In this document: in pieces, positions 25,371 to 34,069 of the stretch
Numbering within the stretch: the first letter of the stretch is position 1
Layout: every line of letters starts with the position of its first letter
NCBI GenBank assembly: GCA_965248545.1
Contig: OZ252110.1
Span: 1,736,001 to 1,800,000, forward strand
Origin: Alteromonas_E sp965248545
Lineage (GTDB): Bacteria; Pseudomonadota; Gammaproteobacteria; Enterobacterales; Alteromonadaceae
Reading direction: 5' to 3'
Length of the DNA: 64,000 bases
Position numbers and translations under genes: made by a program
Notes under the pieces: generated by a model
What the model was told of the DNA's origin: nothing
Seen by the model: the letters and a program-made list of their open reading frames with translations, nothing else
The model's database searches: none

Positions 25371-26312
25371 ATGAAAAACGCTCTGATATTCTCTGCTGTG
25401 TTGTGTGCAGCAACACCTCATTTTGCTGATGCGAGTGCCGATCGAGAGGCGCTAATTGCTTACCCTGGGTACACCGGAGAATATGACGGCTTTACTCTGG
25501 TTTATGACGACCGTTTTGATGCCTTTAATACAGACGTTTGGCATAAAGGCGATGGTGCAGTCGGCGGCGAGTCGATGTGTCGTTTCCAGCCTCAGGGAGT
25601 TCAAGTCGTTGATGGCATTCTTGAGCTTGTCATTCGGCAAGAGCCGGTAGCGCCAAGTTGGTCTGAGGATCATCAGCAACAAAAGGGCGACTATCAGTTT
25701 TCTTGTGGTGAGATGCGCACAGATTTAACTAGCCAAGTTCGCTATGGCCGCATCGAAACTCGGATGAAAGCACCAAGCAGAGCGACAGCGTCTGGCTACG
25801 TTTCTTCATTATTCACCTATGTAAATGACTTTGATGTCGAAAATCCGCACAAGGGTATTCAGGAGTGGGAAGAAATCGATATTGAACTGGAAGGCGGCCG
25901 CCCGGATAAATTCCAAGCCAATTTGATTTACGGTAAGAATACTTGGGAATGGTGGCGCACTCGCGAGTATGGTGCTTGGGAAGATAAGATTGAAGTTGGC
26001 CCAGTTGATGAATGGCGGGTATTCGCTATTGAATGGGTACCTGACGCTATTCGTTGGTATGTAGATGGGGAATTGGTTAAAACACTGTCGCAGGCAGACA
26101 TTGATTGCCAACCAGCCTGTGTCTCGCCGCAACAGAAACCAACACTAATCCCTGATAATCCGACCAAAATCATCATGAATTTTTGGATCCCAAATGACAA
26201 TATCCAAAATGAATTTGGTGGCAACAAAGCACGTAACCAGTACCCAATGAAAACCCAGTACGACTGGATTCGGTTCTATCAACTGGATTCACATCCGGTG
26301 AGTGGATGGTGA
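25371..26312 (+). CDS. Secreted glycoside hydrolase family 16 enzyme
   Basis: About 313 residues from ATG 25371, preceded by GGTGAAG. A signal peptide ends near HFADA. The GH16 active site EEIDIELEG is clear, with catalytic Glu168, Asp170 and Glu172. Other family features: GRIETRMKAPSRATASGYVSSLFTY, and VFAIEWVPDAIRWYVDGELV. GH16 enzymes cleave beta-1,3 or beta-1,4 glucans or galactans such as laminarin, agar or carrageenan; I cannot choose the substrate. No carbohydrate-binding module is attached. A solitary algal-polysaccharide enzyme fits a marine host. Confidence 0.9.
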   Translation: MKNALIFSAVLCAATPHFADASADREALIAYPGYTGEYDGFTLVYDDRFDAFNTDVWHKGDGAVGGESMCRFQPQGVQVVDGILELVIRQEPVAPSWSEDHQQQKGDYQFSCGEMRTDLTSQVRYGRIETRMKAPSRATASGYVSSLFTYVNDFDVENPHKGIQEWEEIDIELEGGRPDKFQANLIYGKNTWEWWRTREYGAWEDKIEVGPVDEWRVFAIEWVPDAIRWYVDGELVKTLSQADIDCQPACVSPQQKPTLIPDNPTKIIMNFWIPNDNIQNEFGGNKARNQYPMKTQYDWIRFYQLDSHPVSGW

Positions 26313-26642
26313 GTGTGGTAATTAGCTTTTCGACGGCGAATTAAAGTCCGAACATGACCTACATATGCTGGAGACAACAATATATGTTTGTCTAAAGCGG
26401 CGTAATTACACGAACACTCAACTGCACTGGCTCATATCTAATCAGACACTTTGTGCATAACGTCTAGACTTGTACTGGCCGTCGCAAGCAGACAAGGAGC
26501 CGACGTTTACTCGCTCAGCTTTGTCCGACTCAAAAGGGCAGTAAGCGGACCGTTATACGTTCAGTTTTGTGCGACTCAATTAGGGCAGATAGCGGTCATT
26601 CAACAAAAAAGCCAGCTAAAATTAGAACCTTCTGTTGCGCTC
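26313..26642. other. Intergenic region with imperfect direct repeats
   Basis: 330 bp without a supported gene, between the convergent GH16 and PEP-CTERM-like genes. The right half holds two imperfect direct repeats (26515-26602). I see no terminator with a proper T tract. Confidence 0.5.
26515..26602. repeat. Two imperfect ~42-bp direct repeats, period 46 bp
   Basis: Copy A (26515-26556) and copy B (26561-26602) share TCAG-TTTGT-CGACTCAA, AGGGCAG and AGCGG at matching positions. Both are non-coding. They look like a degenerate dispersed intergenic element. Confidence 0.55.
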
Positions 26643-27275
26643 TTAGCTGTTTGATCCAAGCTGTCTGTGCCTTCTAAAAAGCGTAAACACGATTATTGCA
26701 AATAGTGCAGCTAATGGCGGCTCAGAAACTGACGTTGTAGTCCCCATTAGTTGGAAGGGGACGTACTCTCCAGGAACTTGAAAATCACCTTGGGCAAATA
26801 ATGGGATGTAAGACGCTCTGACAGATTGTTTCATCGCATAGTTGCCGAACGAACCGACAGCTGTACCTTGGAAAGATATGTTGGTAAAGCTAATCCAGTA
26901 GTTACCGGCGTCTAGATCAAAGCTCGGAAGTGTTACATCAAAACGGCTGAAAAAACCGCCGAGTGAGGTTTGTGTGATATCTGTGCCGAAGATTGCGGTT
27001 CTGAACAATTGCGAACCTAGCTCTCCAGCGTTATCAGATCTGATTTCAATAAATGTTGGCCCTAAATTGGCGTTACCATTCATCAGAAACGATAGACTTG
27101 TAAGACTAGATGCTTGAGTGAGTGAAAAGTCATCCCACAAGGTAAATTCAGTGGTTGAAGTAGATGTCTTAGTGCTCGCCTGAACAGCATTTAGATCGAA
27201 GCCATTATCAAAAATCAGCGCTGCTTTAGCGTTTAAAGACAAGCAGCAAAAAAAGGTAAGCAATAAGTGTTTCAT
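26643..27275 (-). CDS. PEP-CTERM-like exported protein, unknown function
   Basis: 210 residues. Signal peptide MKHLLLTFFCCLSLNAKA-ALIFDNGF; a beta-rich body with WDDFSLTQASSLTSLSFL and a DLDAGNYWISFTN segment, as in small PEP-CTERM choice-of-anchor-like proteins. The C-terminus is VSEPP, a hydrophobic LAALFAIIVFTLF and a basic RRHRQ tail. As in the protein at 13860, the first P of PEP is replaced (VSEP). It is likely surface-sorted by an exosortase located elsewhere. Confidence 0.72.
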   Translation of the reverse strand: MKHLLLTFFCCLSLNAKAALIFDNGFDLNAVQASTKTSTSTTEFTLWDDFSLTQASSLTSLSFLMNGNANLGPTFIEIRSDNAGELGSQLFRTAIFGTDITQTSLGGFFSRFDVTLPSFDLDAGNYWISFTNISFQGTAVGSFGNYAMKQSVRASYIPLFAQGDFQVPGEYVPFQLMGTTTSVSEPPLAALFAIIVFTLFRRHRQLGSNS

Positions 27276-27566
27276 TTTATTCTCTGTTTACTTAGTTTTA
27301 TAAAAGAGCGCGATTAAGCAAAATTCACACCAACTCGCAACCGATTGAAATATAAAAATTAAATTATCGGTAAACAGAATAAAAATGTATTTTGTAAAAA
27401 ATTTTGACATTCTTTACCTTCGGTAACGACGAGCAATGACCGCTTAGGCCGTGGAGCAGTCGTCCAACCTAGATTTGATGAACTTCCGCCATTCGTACAA
27501 AAGAGACTGCCAGATTTGATAACGATTGGTTATGCGGGTGTCAGATAAAGGGATGACTAATCCAAC

Positions 27567-28685
27567 TCAACCCAAGTGATAGCCATTGTTTACTTTGGTA
27601 GCGGCTATCAACCGTTCAAAAGTATCTACGTCGCCCAGTAGGTTCTTCTTAGTGTCAAGCCACTCTCGCCGCTGCGAACCGCATCGCCTAATCCAATCTC
27701 GTTGCTCCTCTCGAGTTGGTGTGTATAGCGATGTTCCAGATTCAACCAACTTTTGAGCGCAAGCTTGTTGCACAGATTTGGTTGTAGCAAGATGTTGAAT
27801 GAAGGTCATTTCGGACGCTTTGTTGAGTATTGCTCTTAAATCAGGTGGTAGACTCGCCAACCACCTTTGGCTAACAACCGCAAGCCAGCCATCTTGTACG
27901 CTCTCAATTTGAGTTGAGCTGCCGACGTGCCGATTCAAATCATTCGGACCGTTGTACAAGCCAACTAAACTCGGATCAAAGGCTTCGATTCGGCCCATTT
28001 TTGCCAGGCTGGAAACATCTTTCCAATCTACATCGACAACTGACGCGTTAAGCATATTATAAAGTTGCTTAAGCACTTGGCTCCTTGGCACGCGCATGAT
28101 GACATTCTTCAACTCATCGGGAGTTTTAATGACTTTCCTATATTCCTTACTGGTAGATATTGTGCGTGGGCCTGGTAGATAGTGAAAAAGCACGTCGAGC
28201 AGGCCTTGCTGACTAATTCTATCCAGAACCAGTGATTTCCATACCTTGGAGGTCACTAAATTTAAATACTCTTGGTCACTAGCTGCCCAAAACGGGATGT
28301 TTAAGATATCTAATGCGGGGGCTGCAGGTGTTAAGTTAGAAACCGAAACTAAGGCAGCCGATACATGGCCTCTCACCAACCTCACCATCAATTCATGACC
28401 GATTCCCAGCGCTCCAGAGTCTTGAATTTGCACAGAAATCCGGCCTGAAGAAAGGGTTTCTATATTGTGTTTTAGTTCGTGATGCATGTGCGGACAATAG
28501 TCAGCATCCGCAGTCGCATAGGGTGAAGCGAACACCATGGTAAATTCGTGGTGCTTGTTAGTCGTAATGTCTACTTTATCGTGTTTTGGGGTGCTGTGCT
28601 GCGACGTCGAAATGCTCGAGCCTATGGCTGAAACCAGGCCGGTTTTAAGCAACATCTTGAGGTATTTTCGTCTGCTTATTACCAT
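27567..28685 (-). CDS. TRAP-type (DctP family) substrate-binding protein with Tat signal, orphan
   Basis: About 372 residues from ATG 28685. The N-terminus ISRRKYLKMLL is a twin-arginine signal close to the S/T-RRxFLK consensus, so it is exported folded. The DctP-like fold shows HMHHELKHNIETLSSGRISVQIQDSGALG, TPAAPALDILNIPFWAAS and DELKNVIMRVPRSQVLKQLYNMLNASVVDVDW. TRAP binding proteins deliver carboxylates or similar compounds to DctQM membrane proteins, but none is adjacent. An upstream start at 28736 would hide the signal behind 17 residues and is less likely. Confidence 0.82.
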   Translation of the reverse strand: MVISRRKYLKMLLKTGLVSAIGSSISTSQHSTPKHDKVDITTNKHHEFTMVFASPYATADADYCPHMHHELKHNIETLSSGRISVQIQDSGALGIGHELMVRLVRGHVSAALVSVSNLTPAAPALDILNIPFWAASDQEYLNLVTSKVWKSLVLDRISQQGLLDVLFHYLPGPRTISTSKEYRKVIKTPDELKNVIMRVPRSQVLKQLYNMLNASVVDVDWKDVSSLAKMGRIEAFDPSLVGLYNGPNDLNRHVGSSTQIESVQDGWLAVVSQRWLASLPPDLRAILNKASEMTFIQHLATTKSVQQACAQKLVESGTSLYTPTREEQRDWIRRCGSQRREWLDTKKNLLGDVDTFERLIAATKVNNGYHLG

Positions 28686-29076
28686 ACTGCTCTGCTCAAA
28701 ATACAAACCGCATACTGTACTATAGAAGAAAAACACCCAACTTCGCCAACCGTTTGCAATTCACGATGTTAACCTTCTCCGCAATTGGGTGGCTAGCGAT
28801 TCAATCGCCATTAGTTTGGGTAGACAACGCACATGTATTTCAGACCTTAGATCACGTCGATTTAGTTATTTTTCAACATGGGCTTGACCGACAACACGAG
28901 ATTCGGCATATTCAACCCATGAGACTTTTTAGCACTTCTGTACAACGAATTATTCTCGTCATTTTCGAATGGCGGAGTTGTTAGTGCGTGTCTAAATAGA
29001 TACCAAAACCCGCCAAAGAAAGGCGGGTTTTTTTATGGCTTGCTTTTCGATGGTAACAAACTGAGGAGCAAGCGAC
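28686..29076. other. Divergent intergenic region holding an orphan terminator
   Basis: 391 bp between the divergent TRAP-binding-protein and NTF2-like genes. It includes a strong plus-strand terminator at 29005-29034 with no recognised gene upstream on that strand. An open frame from 28754 to 28984 (TTG or ATG 28766 start) lacks a ribosome-binding site and family likeness. An unannotated small RNA or small protein may be encoded here. Confidence 0.5.
29005..29034 (+). terminator. Orphan Rho-independent terminator
   Basis: AAAACCCGCC-AAAGAAA-GGCGGGTTTT followed by TTT: a perfect 10-bp stem. It lies in the promoter region of a plus-strand gene, with only a divergent minus-strand gene on its left, so the transcript it ends is not identified. 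Confidence 0.88.
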
Positions 29077-29475
29077 ATGAAAAACCAAGCCATATCTGCC
29101 CAGCTACAAGAACTTCATCGCGCATTTAATGCCAATGAGCAGCATGCCATTGCCGCATGTTATGACGAAACGGCAACAGTGGTGAGCCGCCCGATTCATC
29201 GCCGTTCAGGCAAGAGTGATGTGCTGAAAGCCCTAGCACAGTTTAAACAAGACATTGTTCCTGATGCTCTAGTAACCAATGGTGATGATGTGGTGATTGA
29301 AGCTGGTGATGTTGCGCTGGTCATGAGTAAAATCTATCTCAATTACGGCCAAGTGAAACAACCTAAATTCGCTGAAGCCAACCGTGCAATCTATGTATTC
29401 AAGCGCAATGAGAAGGGTGAGTGGCGCTGTGTGGTAGACAATTTCTTTGGCACAGACTTGCTTGATTATGTTTAG
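29077..29475 (+). CDS. NTF2-like/SnoaL-like (DUF4440-type) small protein
   Basis: 132 residues, GAGGAGC before the ATG. It begins SAQLQELHRAFNANEQHAIAACYDETATVVSRP, the helix and strand pattern of NTF2-like folds, and ends in a YVFKRNEKGEWRCVVDNFFG strand pair typical of DUF4440/SnoaL-like proteins. These bind small molecules or act as simple isomerases and hydrolases; nothing here indicates a substrate. No signal peptide. Confidence 0.8.
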   Translation: MKNQAISAQLQELHRAFNANEQHAIAACYDETATVVSRPIHRRSGKSDVLKALAQFKQDIVPDALVTNGDDVVIEAGDVALVMSKIYLNYGQVKQPKFAEANRAIYVFKRNEKGEWRCVVDNFFGTDLLDYV

Positions 29476-29498
29476 TCTAACGCGTAGCTGAGACCCTG

Positions 29499-30344
29499 TT
29501 ATTCAGGAGTATTGGACATGTTGGCGGCATCGTTTTTGCCTGACTGGTATTGGGTATAGATGCTGACTTTGTCAATTGTATTCACTTCTCGCAGTATGGT
29601 CTCAGCTAGTTCTCGTCTGTTATCGATAAATGCCTGACTGAAGATGATATAGCCGGGACTTGATAGGTACGGCGGAAATAGTGTCACAAAGTCCTTAAAT
29701 CCGGATACTTCGGCTTTCGTGGCGATAGGGACACCGTCAAGGGCGCACACTTGCGAAATGGCGTCGACTCGGCCTTTTTCCAGTAAACGATATTTTTCTA
29801 GGTGGTTGTATATCACCAGCCAATCGATCGCTAAGTTATCTGCATGATTCTGAGAGAAGCCGGCTTCAGCACCGACAGTAAAGGTGTTTTCGCCAGCGAT
29901 CCCGCGCCGAGTTCTGTCCAGCTGCTCGCCTTTAGCGCTGATAAAGCACACATCAGCGGTAGAAAAAACGGTTTCTTCTATGTCTAAGCCAAGCTCATTC
30001 GGATACACCGCGACGTGGTCTCGGGCGCCGGTATAACTACCAATAATAAAGTCGATGCTTCCTTGTTGCAGTTCTACATTGCATCGCTTCCAAGGGCGCT
30101 GTACAAATTCAAGGTTTACGTTTTGTAAGGCTGGTTTGGCAAATACGGCTCGCATGATGTCGGGGTTCGTGCCCGATATTTCTGCTTCGTCGAAACTAAA
30201 AAACGGATAGACGTCTGCGCTCGGGATGCAAAAGCGCACAGTTTCTTTAGAAAAGGCTTTAAAAGGTATCGCCATGAAAAACGTAATAGCGAGAAACATC
30301 AGACCGAGTGATCTGGCGTAAAAAGTTACTTCTGAGCGCTGCAT
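29499..30344 (-). CDS. Periplasmic solute-binding protein-like (SBP family 3 type), orphan
   Basis: 281 residues. A hydrophobic signal region at about 10-31 (ending KAFSKE) predicts export. The body has TVRFCIPSADVYPFFSFDE, GTNPDIMRAVFAKPALQNVNLEFVQRPWKRCNVELQQGSIDFIIGSYTG and the second-lobe VGAEAGFS and RLLEKGRVDAI, all in the order of family 3 binding proteins. Several Cys residues are present. No transporter genes adjoin. It is the third such orphan in this window; ligand unknown. Confidence 0.74.
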   Translation of the reverse strand: MQRSEVTFYARSLGLMFLAITFFMAIPFKAFSKETVRFCIPSADVYPFFSFDEAEISGTNPDIMRAVFAKPALQNVNLEFVQRPWKRCNVELQQGSIDFIIGSYTGARDHVAVYPNELGLDIEETVFSTADVCFISAKGEQLDRTRRGIAGENTFTVGAEAGFSQNHADNLAIDWLVIYNHLEKYRLLEKGRVDAISQVCALDGVPIATKAEVSGFKDFVTLFPPYLSSPGYIIFSQAFIDNRRELAETILREVNTIDKVSIYTQYQSGKNDAANMSNTPE

Positions 30345-30516
30345 TCAGTTTACCGATAGTCGCGAAAAACATGCTGTCCCTAACCGAATCTCCAACGTTA
30401 AATTAGCACATAAGTTACTCGCTTACCAAAAATTGCCGCTCACTGGGCTAGCGGCTTTTTTGATTAATTGCCAAACTTGGCTAATATGGACACCACACGA
30501 TCACGGAGTGACCATC

Positions 30517-31140
30517 ATGAACGCGCTCAAACCAGCTTTATTCGGGCTTTTCTTGCTCCTGTGCAGTGCAGGTGCGTCGGCTTCTGTTGCCGAAAATGCT
30601 GATGCAATCAAGCCATTGTTGATTGGTCAGTTTGCGCCCAATGTAGTGCTCAAGACCGAGTTTGGTGGTGATATAGCGCTACAATCCTTGATCGAAAAGC
30701 GCCCTACTGTGATTATCTTTTACCGCGGTGGCTGGTGCCCATATTGCAGTCGCCAAATGGCAGGATTGATTGAAGTCGAGCAACGGCTCATTGATTTAGG
30801 CTATCAAATTCTCGCTATTTCTCCTGATTCTCCGGCGCGTCTGGTAGAACAAAAATCAAGTCAAGAATTTCAGCTTATGCACTTATCTGACATGGCGCTT
30901 GAGGCGACACGCGCATTTGGTCTTGGGTATTATGTCGATGATGACATGGTTGAGATAATCAAAGGACAGTTAGGCGCTGAAGTTGTGACGCTTGAAGGGG
31001 AATCCAAAGTGGTATTACCCGTTCCTGCGGCCTATATCATTGACACAACAGGCTTGGTAAAATTTGCTTACGTTAATCCCAATTTTCAGCAACGCATTAA
31101 CCCGCAGTTGTTGTTCCAAGCAGCAAGGTTGTCTCGTTAG
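30517..31140 (+). CDS. Periplasmic peroxiredoxin-like (AhpC/TSA) protein 2
   Basis: About 207 residues from ATG 30517, chosen for the GGAGTGA ribosome-binding site and the signal peptide that follows (MNALKPALFGLFLLLCSAGASA). The active-site region FYRGGWCPYCSRQM places Cys74 and Cys77 in the same CPYC context as its paralogue at 19991. AISPDSPARLVEQK, VVLPVPAAYIIDTTGLVKFAYVNPNF and the length also match. The two appear to be old duplicates with clear divergence. It lies 38 bp before recG. Confidence 0.85.
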   Translation: MNALKPALFGLFLLLCSAGASASVAENADAIKPLLIGQFAPNVVLKTEFGGDIALQSLIEKRPTVIIFYRGGWCPYCSRQMAGLIEVEQRLIDLGYQILAISPDSPARLVEQKSSQEFQLMHLSDMALEATRAFGLGYYVDDDMVEIIKGQLGAEVVTLEGESKVVLPVPAAYIIDTTGLVKFAYVNPNFQQRINPQLLFQAARLSR

Positions 31141-31178
31141 GTGATTTTCCCTTTCATTTACATCGTTAGAAGCGCCCA

Positions 31179-33257
31179 ATGTCGTTGAGCGCTGCGAATT
31201 CCATAACGTCATTAAAGGGTGTTGGAGCGAAAATGGCTGAGCGATTAGAGAAGCTCGGTATTTATTCAATCCAAGACGTGTTATTCCATTTACCGTCTCG
31301 ATACGAGGACAGAACACGGATATATCCGATTGCTGACTTACAACCATTTTTACATGTCAGTGTGCAAGGAGTGGTGACCTCCAGCTCGGTCCAGTTTGGT
31401 CGTAAACGTATGCTAATGGTTAGGCTCAATGACGGCACAGGCTCGGTTACGTTGCGTTTCTTTCACTTCACTGCAGCGCAAAAAAACATGTTGGACAAGG
31501 GGCAAAATATACGTTGTTTTGGCGAGGTCCGCACCGGTAAGCATGGGCTTGAGATGATGCACCCAGAATTCAAGTTAATTGAGGAGTCCGAGCAACATAT
31601 TCACGTTGAAGAGAGTTTGACACCCGTTTACCCGACCACCGAAGGGGTCAAGCAAATCACCTTGCGTAACATATCCGAACAAGCGTTGGCACAACTAGAC
31701 AAAGGGATTCTAAGCGATCTCATGCCAGAGGGGTTGTATCAGCAACAAATACCGCTAATTGAGGCGCTGAGAATTGTGCATCGCCCCCCACCCGATGTCG
31801 GTCTGTCGTTGTTAGAAGAGGGCCATCATCCTGCTCAGCAACGTCTGGTATTGGAAGAGTTACTCGCCCACCATTTGAGTATGCTGAAGTTACGCCAGCA
31901 GGCGAATCAATTAGCAGGTATCGCACTGCCGCAGCACAGTAAACTGTGTGCGCAATTGCTAGCCTCCTTACCCTTTAAACCAACGAGTGCCCAAACTCGG
32001 GTTCTTGAAGAAATTCAACAAGACATTAGCCAACCCGTGCCGATGATGCGTTTGGTACAAGGTGACGTTGGGTCAGGAAAGACACTCGTTGCCGCGCTTG
32101 CAGCTTTGAGCGCTATTGAGGCCGGCTACCAGGTGGCTCTCATGGCACCCACCGAGCTGTTGGCCGAGCAGCACGCGAACAACTTGTCTGCATGGTTTGA
32201 GCCTCTTGGGGTTCGCATCGGTTGGCTAGCGGGCAAACTGAAAGGCAAACAGCGCAGCGAAACACTCAGCGCTTTGGTTTCCGGCGAAATAGACTTATTG
32301 GTTGGGACTCATGCGATATTCCAAGGAGCGGTTGAATACCACCAGTTAGCGCTCGTGATTGTCGATGAACAACACCGTTTTGGCGTGCATCAACGCTTGG
32401 CTTTGCGGGAAAAAGGTGAATCTCAGGGGCGTTATCCACACCAGCTGATCATGACCGCAACGCCAATACCCAGGACCCTGGCGATGACCGCTTATGCCGA
32501 TTTGGATACGTCGATTATCGACGAACTACCGCCAGGTCGAACGCCTGTGACCACCGTTGTGATCCCAGATAACCGCAGAATTGAAGTGGTGGAGCGCGTT
32601 CGCACTGCGTGTCATGAGCAAAAACGGCAAGCGTATTGGGTCTGTACGCTGATTGACGAATCTGAGGTGATACAGTCTCAAGCAGCCGAAGATACCGCCA
32701 TCGCGCTGCGCACAGCGCTTCCCGAACTCTCGGTTGGGTTAGTCCACGGCCGATTAAAAGGACCCGAGAAGCAACAGATCATGGCGCAGTTTAAATCAGG
32801 TGAGATTGACTTGCTCGTCGCGACCACGGTTATTGAAGTGGGTGTAGATGTGCCAAATGCAAGTTTGATGATTATTGAAAACCCCGAGCGTTTGGGGCTG
32901 GCTCAGCTTCACCAGTTAAGGGGGCGTGTTGGCCGGGGAGCGGTCGAAAGTCATTGTGTTTTGATGTACCAGAGTCCACTGTCGAAAACGGCGAGTAAGC
33001 GGTTGGCTGTGATGCGCGAGTCGAATGACGGTTTTTATATTGCGCAACAAGATCTGGAGATTAGAGGGCCTGGTGAACTCTTGGGCACAAAACAAACCGG
33101 TATTGCAGACCTGAAAATAGCGGACCTCGTTCGCGATGCTCACCTTATTCCGCAAGTGCAGAACCTCGCCCAAGATTTATGGCAACGTTATCCTAGTCAC
33201 GCCCAAGCAATGATTAATCGTTGGCTTGCCAATCGTGAGAACTACGGTAATGCTTAA
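31179..33257 (+). CDS. recG: ATP-dependent DNA helicase RecG
   Basis: 692 residues, normal for RecG, the branch-migration helicase that remodels stalled forks. The N-terminal wedge region (SLKGVGAKMAERLEKLGI, OB fold GVVTSSSVQF) is followed by helicase motifs GDVGSGKT (about residues 295-302), VDEQHRFG and MTATPIPRTLAMTAYAD. The second RecA domain has ATTVIEVGVDVPNA and QLRGRVGRG. The rsmJ start lies inside the recG end. In E. coli recG follows trmH directly; here it is displaced. Confidence 0.98.
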   Translation: MSLSAANSITSLKGVGAKMAERLEKLGIYSIQDVLFHLPSRYEDRTRIYPIADLQPFLHVSVQGVVTSSSVQFGRKRMLMVRLNDGTGSVTLRFFHFTAAQKNMLDKGQNIRCFGEVRTGKHGLEMMHPEFKLIEESEQHIHVEESLTPVYPTTEGVKQITLRNISEQALAQLDKGILSDLMPEGLYQQQIPLIEALRIVHRPPPDVGLSLLEEGHHPAQQRLVLEELLAHHLSMLKLRQQANQLAGIALPQHSKLCAQLLASLPFKPTSAQTRVLEEIQQDISQPVPMMRLVQGDVGSGKTLVAALAALSAIEAGYQVALMAPTELLAEQHANNLSAWFEPLGVRIGWLAGKLKGKQRSETLSALVSGEIDLLVGTHAIFQGAVEYHQLALVIVDEQHRFGVHQRLALREKGESQGRYPHQLIMTATPIPRTLAMTAYADLDTSIIDELPPGRTPVTTVVIPDNRRIEVVERVRTACHEQKRQAYWVCTLIDESEVIQSQAAEDTAIALRTALPELSVGLVHGRLKGPEKQQIMAQFKSGEIDLLVATTVIEVGVDVPNASLMIIENPERLGLAQLHQLRGRVGRGAVESHCVLMYQSPLSKTASKRLAVMRESNDGFYIAQQDLEIRGPGELLGTKQTGIADLKIADLVRDAHLIPQVQNLAQDLWQRYPSHAQAMINRWLANRENYGNA

Positions 33258-34053
33258 TCTAGCGTCAGCCCCTATTCCTGTTGTGTTTGAACTTCCTGAT
33301 AAGGTACAAGAACAATTATTCTCAAATTTGTTGGATAACGTTGTTGGTGCTGGAGCTTGGGACCGCGTAACGCAAATTCACAGTGGCGTTGGACTTGTCG
33401 CGGGAGCAAATGGACTCGCTATGCGAAATGCGGGTTCGCCGCAACAAACGGATATAAGCATCGACTTTTGTTCTCCTGCGTTGAACTACCGGAAGTCGAA
33501 AGGTGGCGGCAAAAGTGAGTTATTAATAAAGGCCATTGGCATGAAGGGCGCTGCGGACTACAAGGTTATAGACGCAACAGCCGGTATGGGCACCGATGCA
33601 TTTGTCATGGCGAGTGTTGGTTGTAGTGTCACAATGCTGGAACGATCGCCATTAGTTGCCGCGCTATTGACCGACGCTCTGACGCGATTACGGATGTTAC
33701 CGGAAGCCGAGGCGCTAGCCACTCGATTGTCGTTGATACACGGGAATGCAGTTGATTTATTCAAGCAGTGGCAGTGCGAAATGCCACCCGGTGTTGACCG
33801 ACCTGATGCAATTTATTTGGATCCTATGTTCCCACATCGCAGGAAATCTGCTTTAGTAAAAAAAGAAATGCAGGCACTGCAGCAACTACTTGGAGTAGAT
33901 CCTGATGCTGATGCAATGCTAGAGCCAGCACTCGACCTCGCCAAAAAGCGCGTGGTAGTCAAACGGCCTGCAAGTGCACCCTTTTTGGGGCAACGAAAAC
34001 CAAATATGTCGATGAACAGTAAAAAGCATCGATTCGATGTTTATCTCATTTAA
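33250..34053 (+). CDS. rsmJ: 16S rRNA (guanine(1516)-N2)-methyltransferase RsmJ
   Basis: About 267 residues from ATG 33250, which overlaps the recG stop codon. Rossmann-type methyltransferase: VIDATAGMGTDAFVMASVGCSVTMLERSP binds SAM, and YLDPMFPHRRKSALVKKEM is the distinctive catalytic block of RsmJ. LVKRPASAPFLG near the end is also typical. It methylates G1516 of 16S rRNA. No strong ribosome-binding site is seen, consistent with translational coupling to recG. Confidence 0.95.
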   Translation: MLNLASAPIPVVFELPDKVQEQLFSNLLDNVVGAGAWDRVTQIHSGVGLVAGANGLAMRNAGSPQQTDISIDFCSPALNYRKSKGGGKSELLIKAIGMKGAADYKVIDATAGMGTDAFVMASVGCSVTMLERSPLVAALLTDALTRLRMLPEAEALATRLSLIHGNAVDLFKQWQCEMPPGVDRPDAIYLDPMFPHRRKSALVKKEMQALQQLLGVDPDADAMLEPALDLAKKRVVVKRPASAPFLGQRKPNMSMNSKKHRFDVYLI

Positions 34054-34069
34054 TTTTTAGGAGAACACT

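Noticed and set aside
28754..28984. Open frame of 76 codons upstream of the orphan terminator
   Set aside because: No ribosome-binding site before the TTG or ATG 28766, no signal or domain, and composition like non-coding DNA. Kept only as a possibility in the finding on the orphan terminator.
19914..31178. Mobile element as the carrier of the trmH-recG insert
   Set aside because: No integrase, transposase, tRNA attachment site or terminal repeat found at either border; the paralogous genes are too diverged to be recent target duplications.
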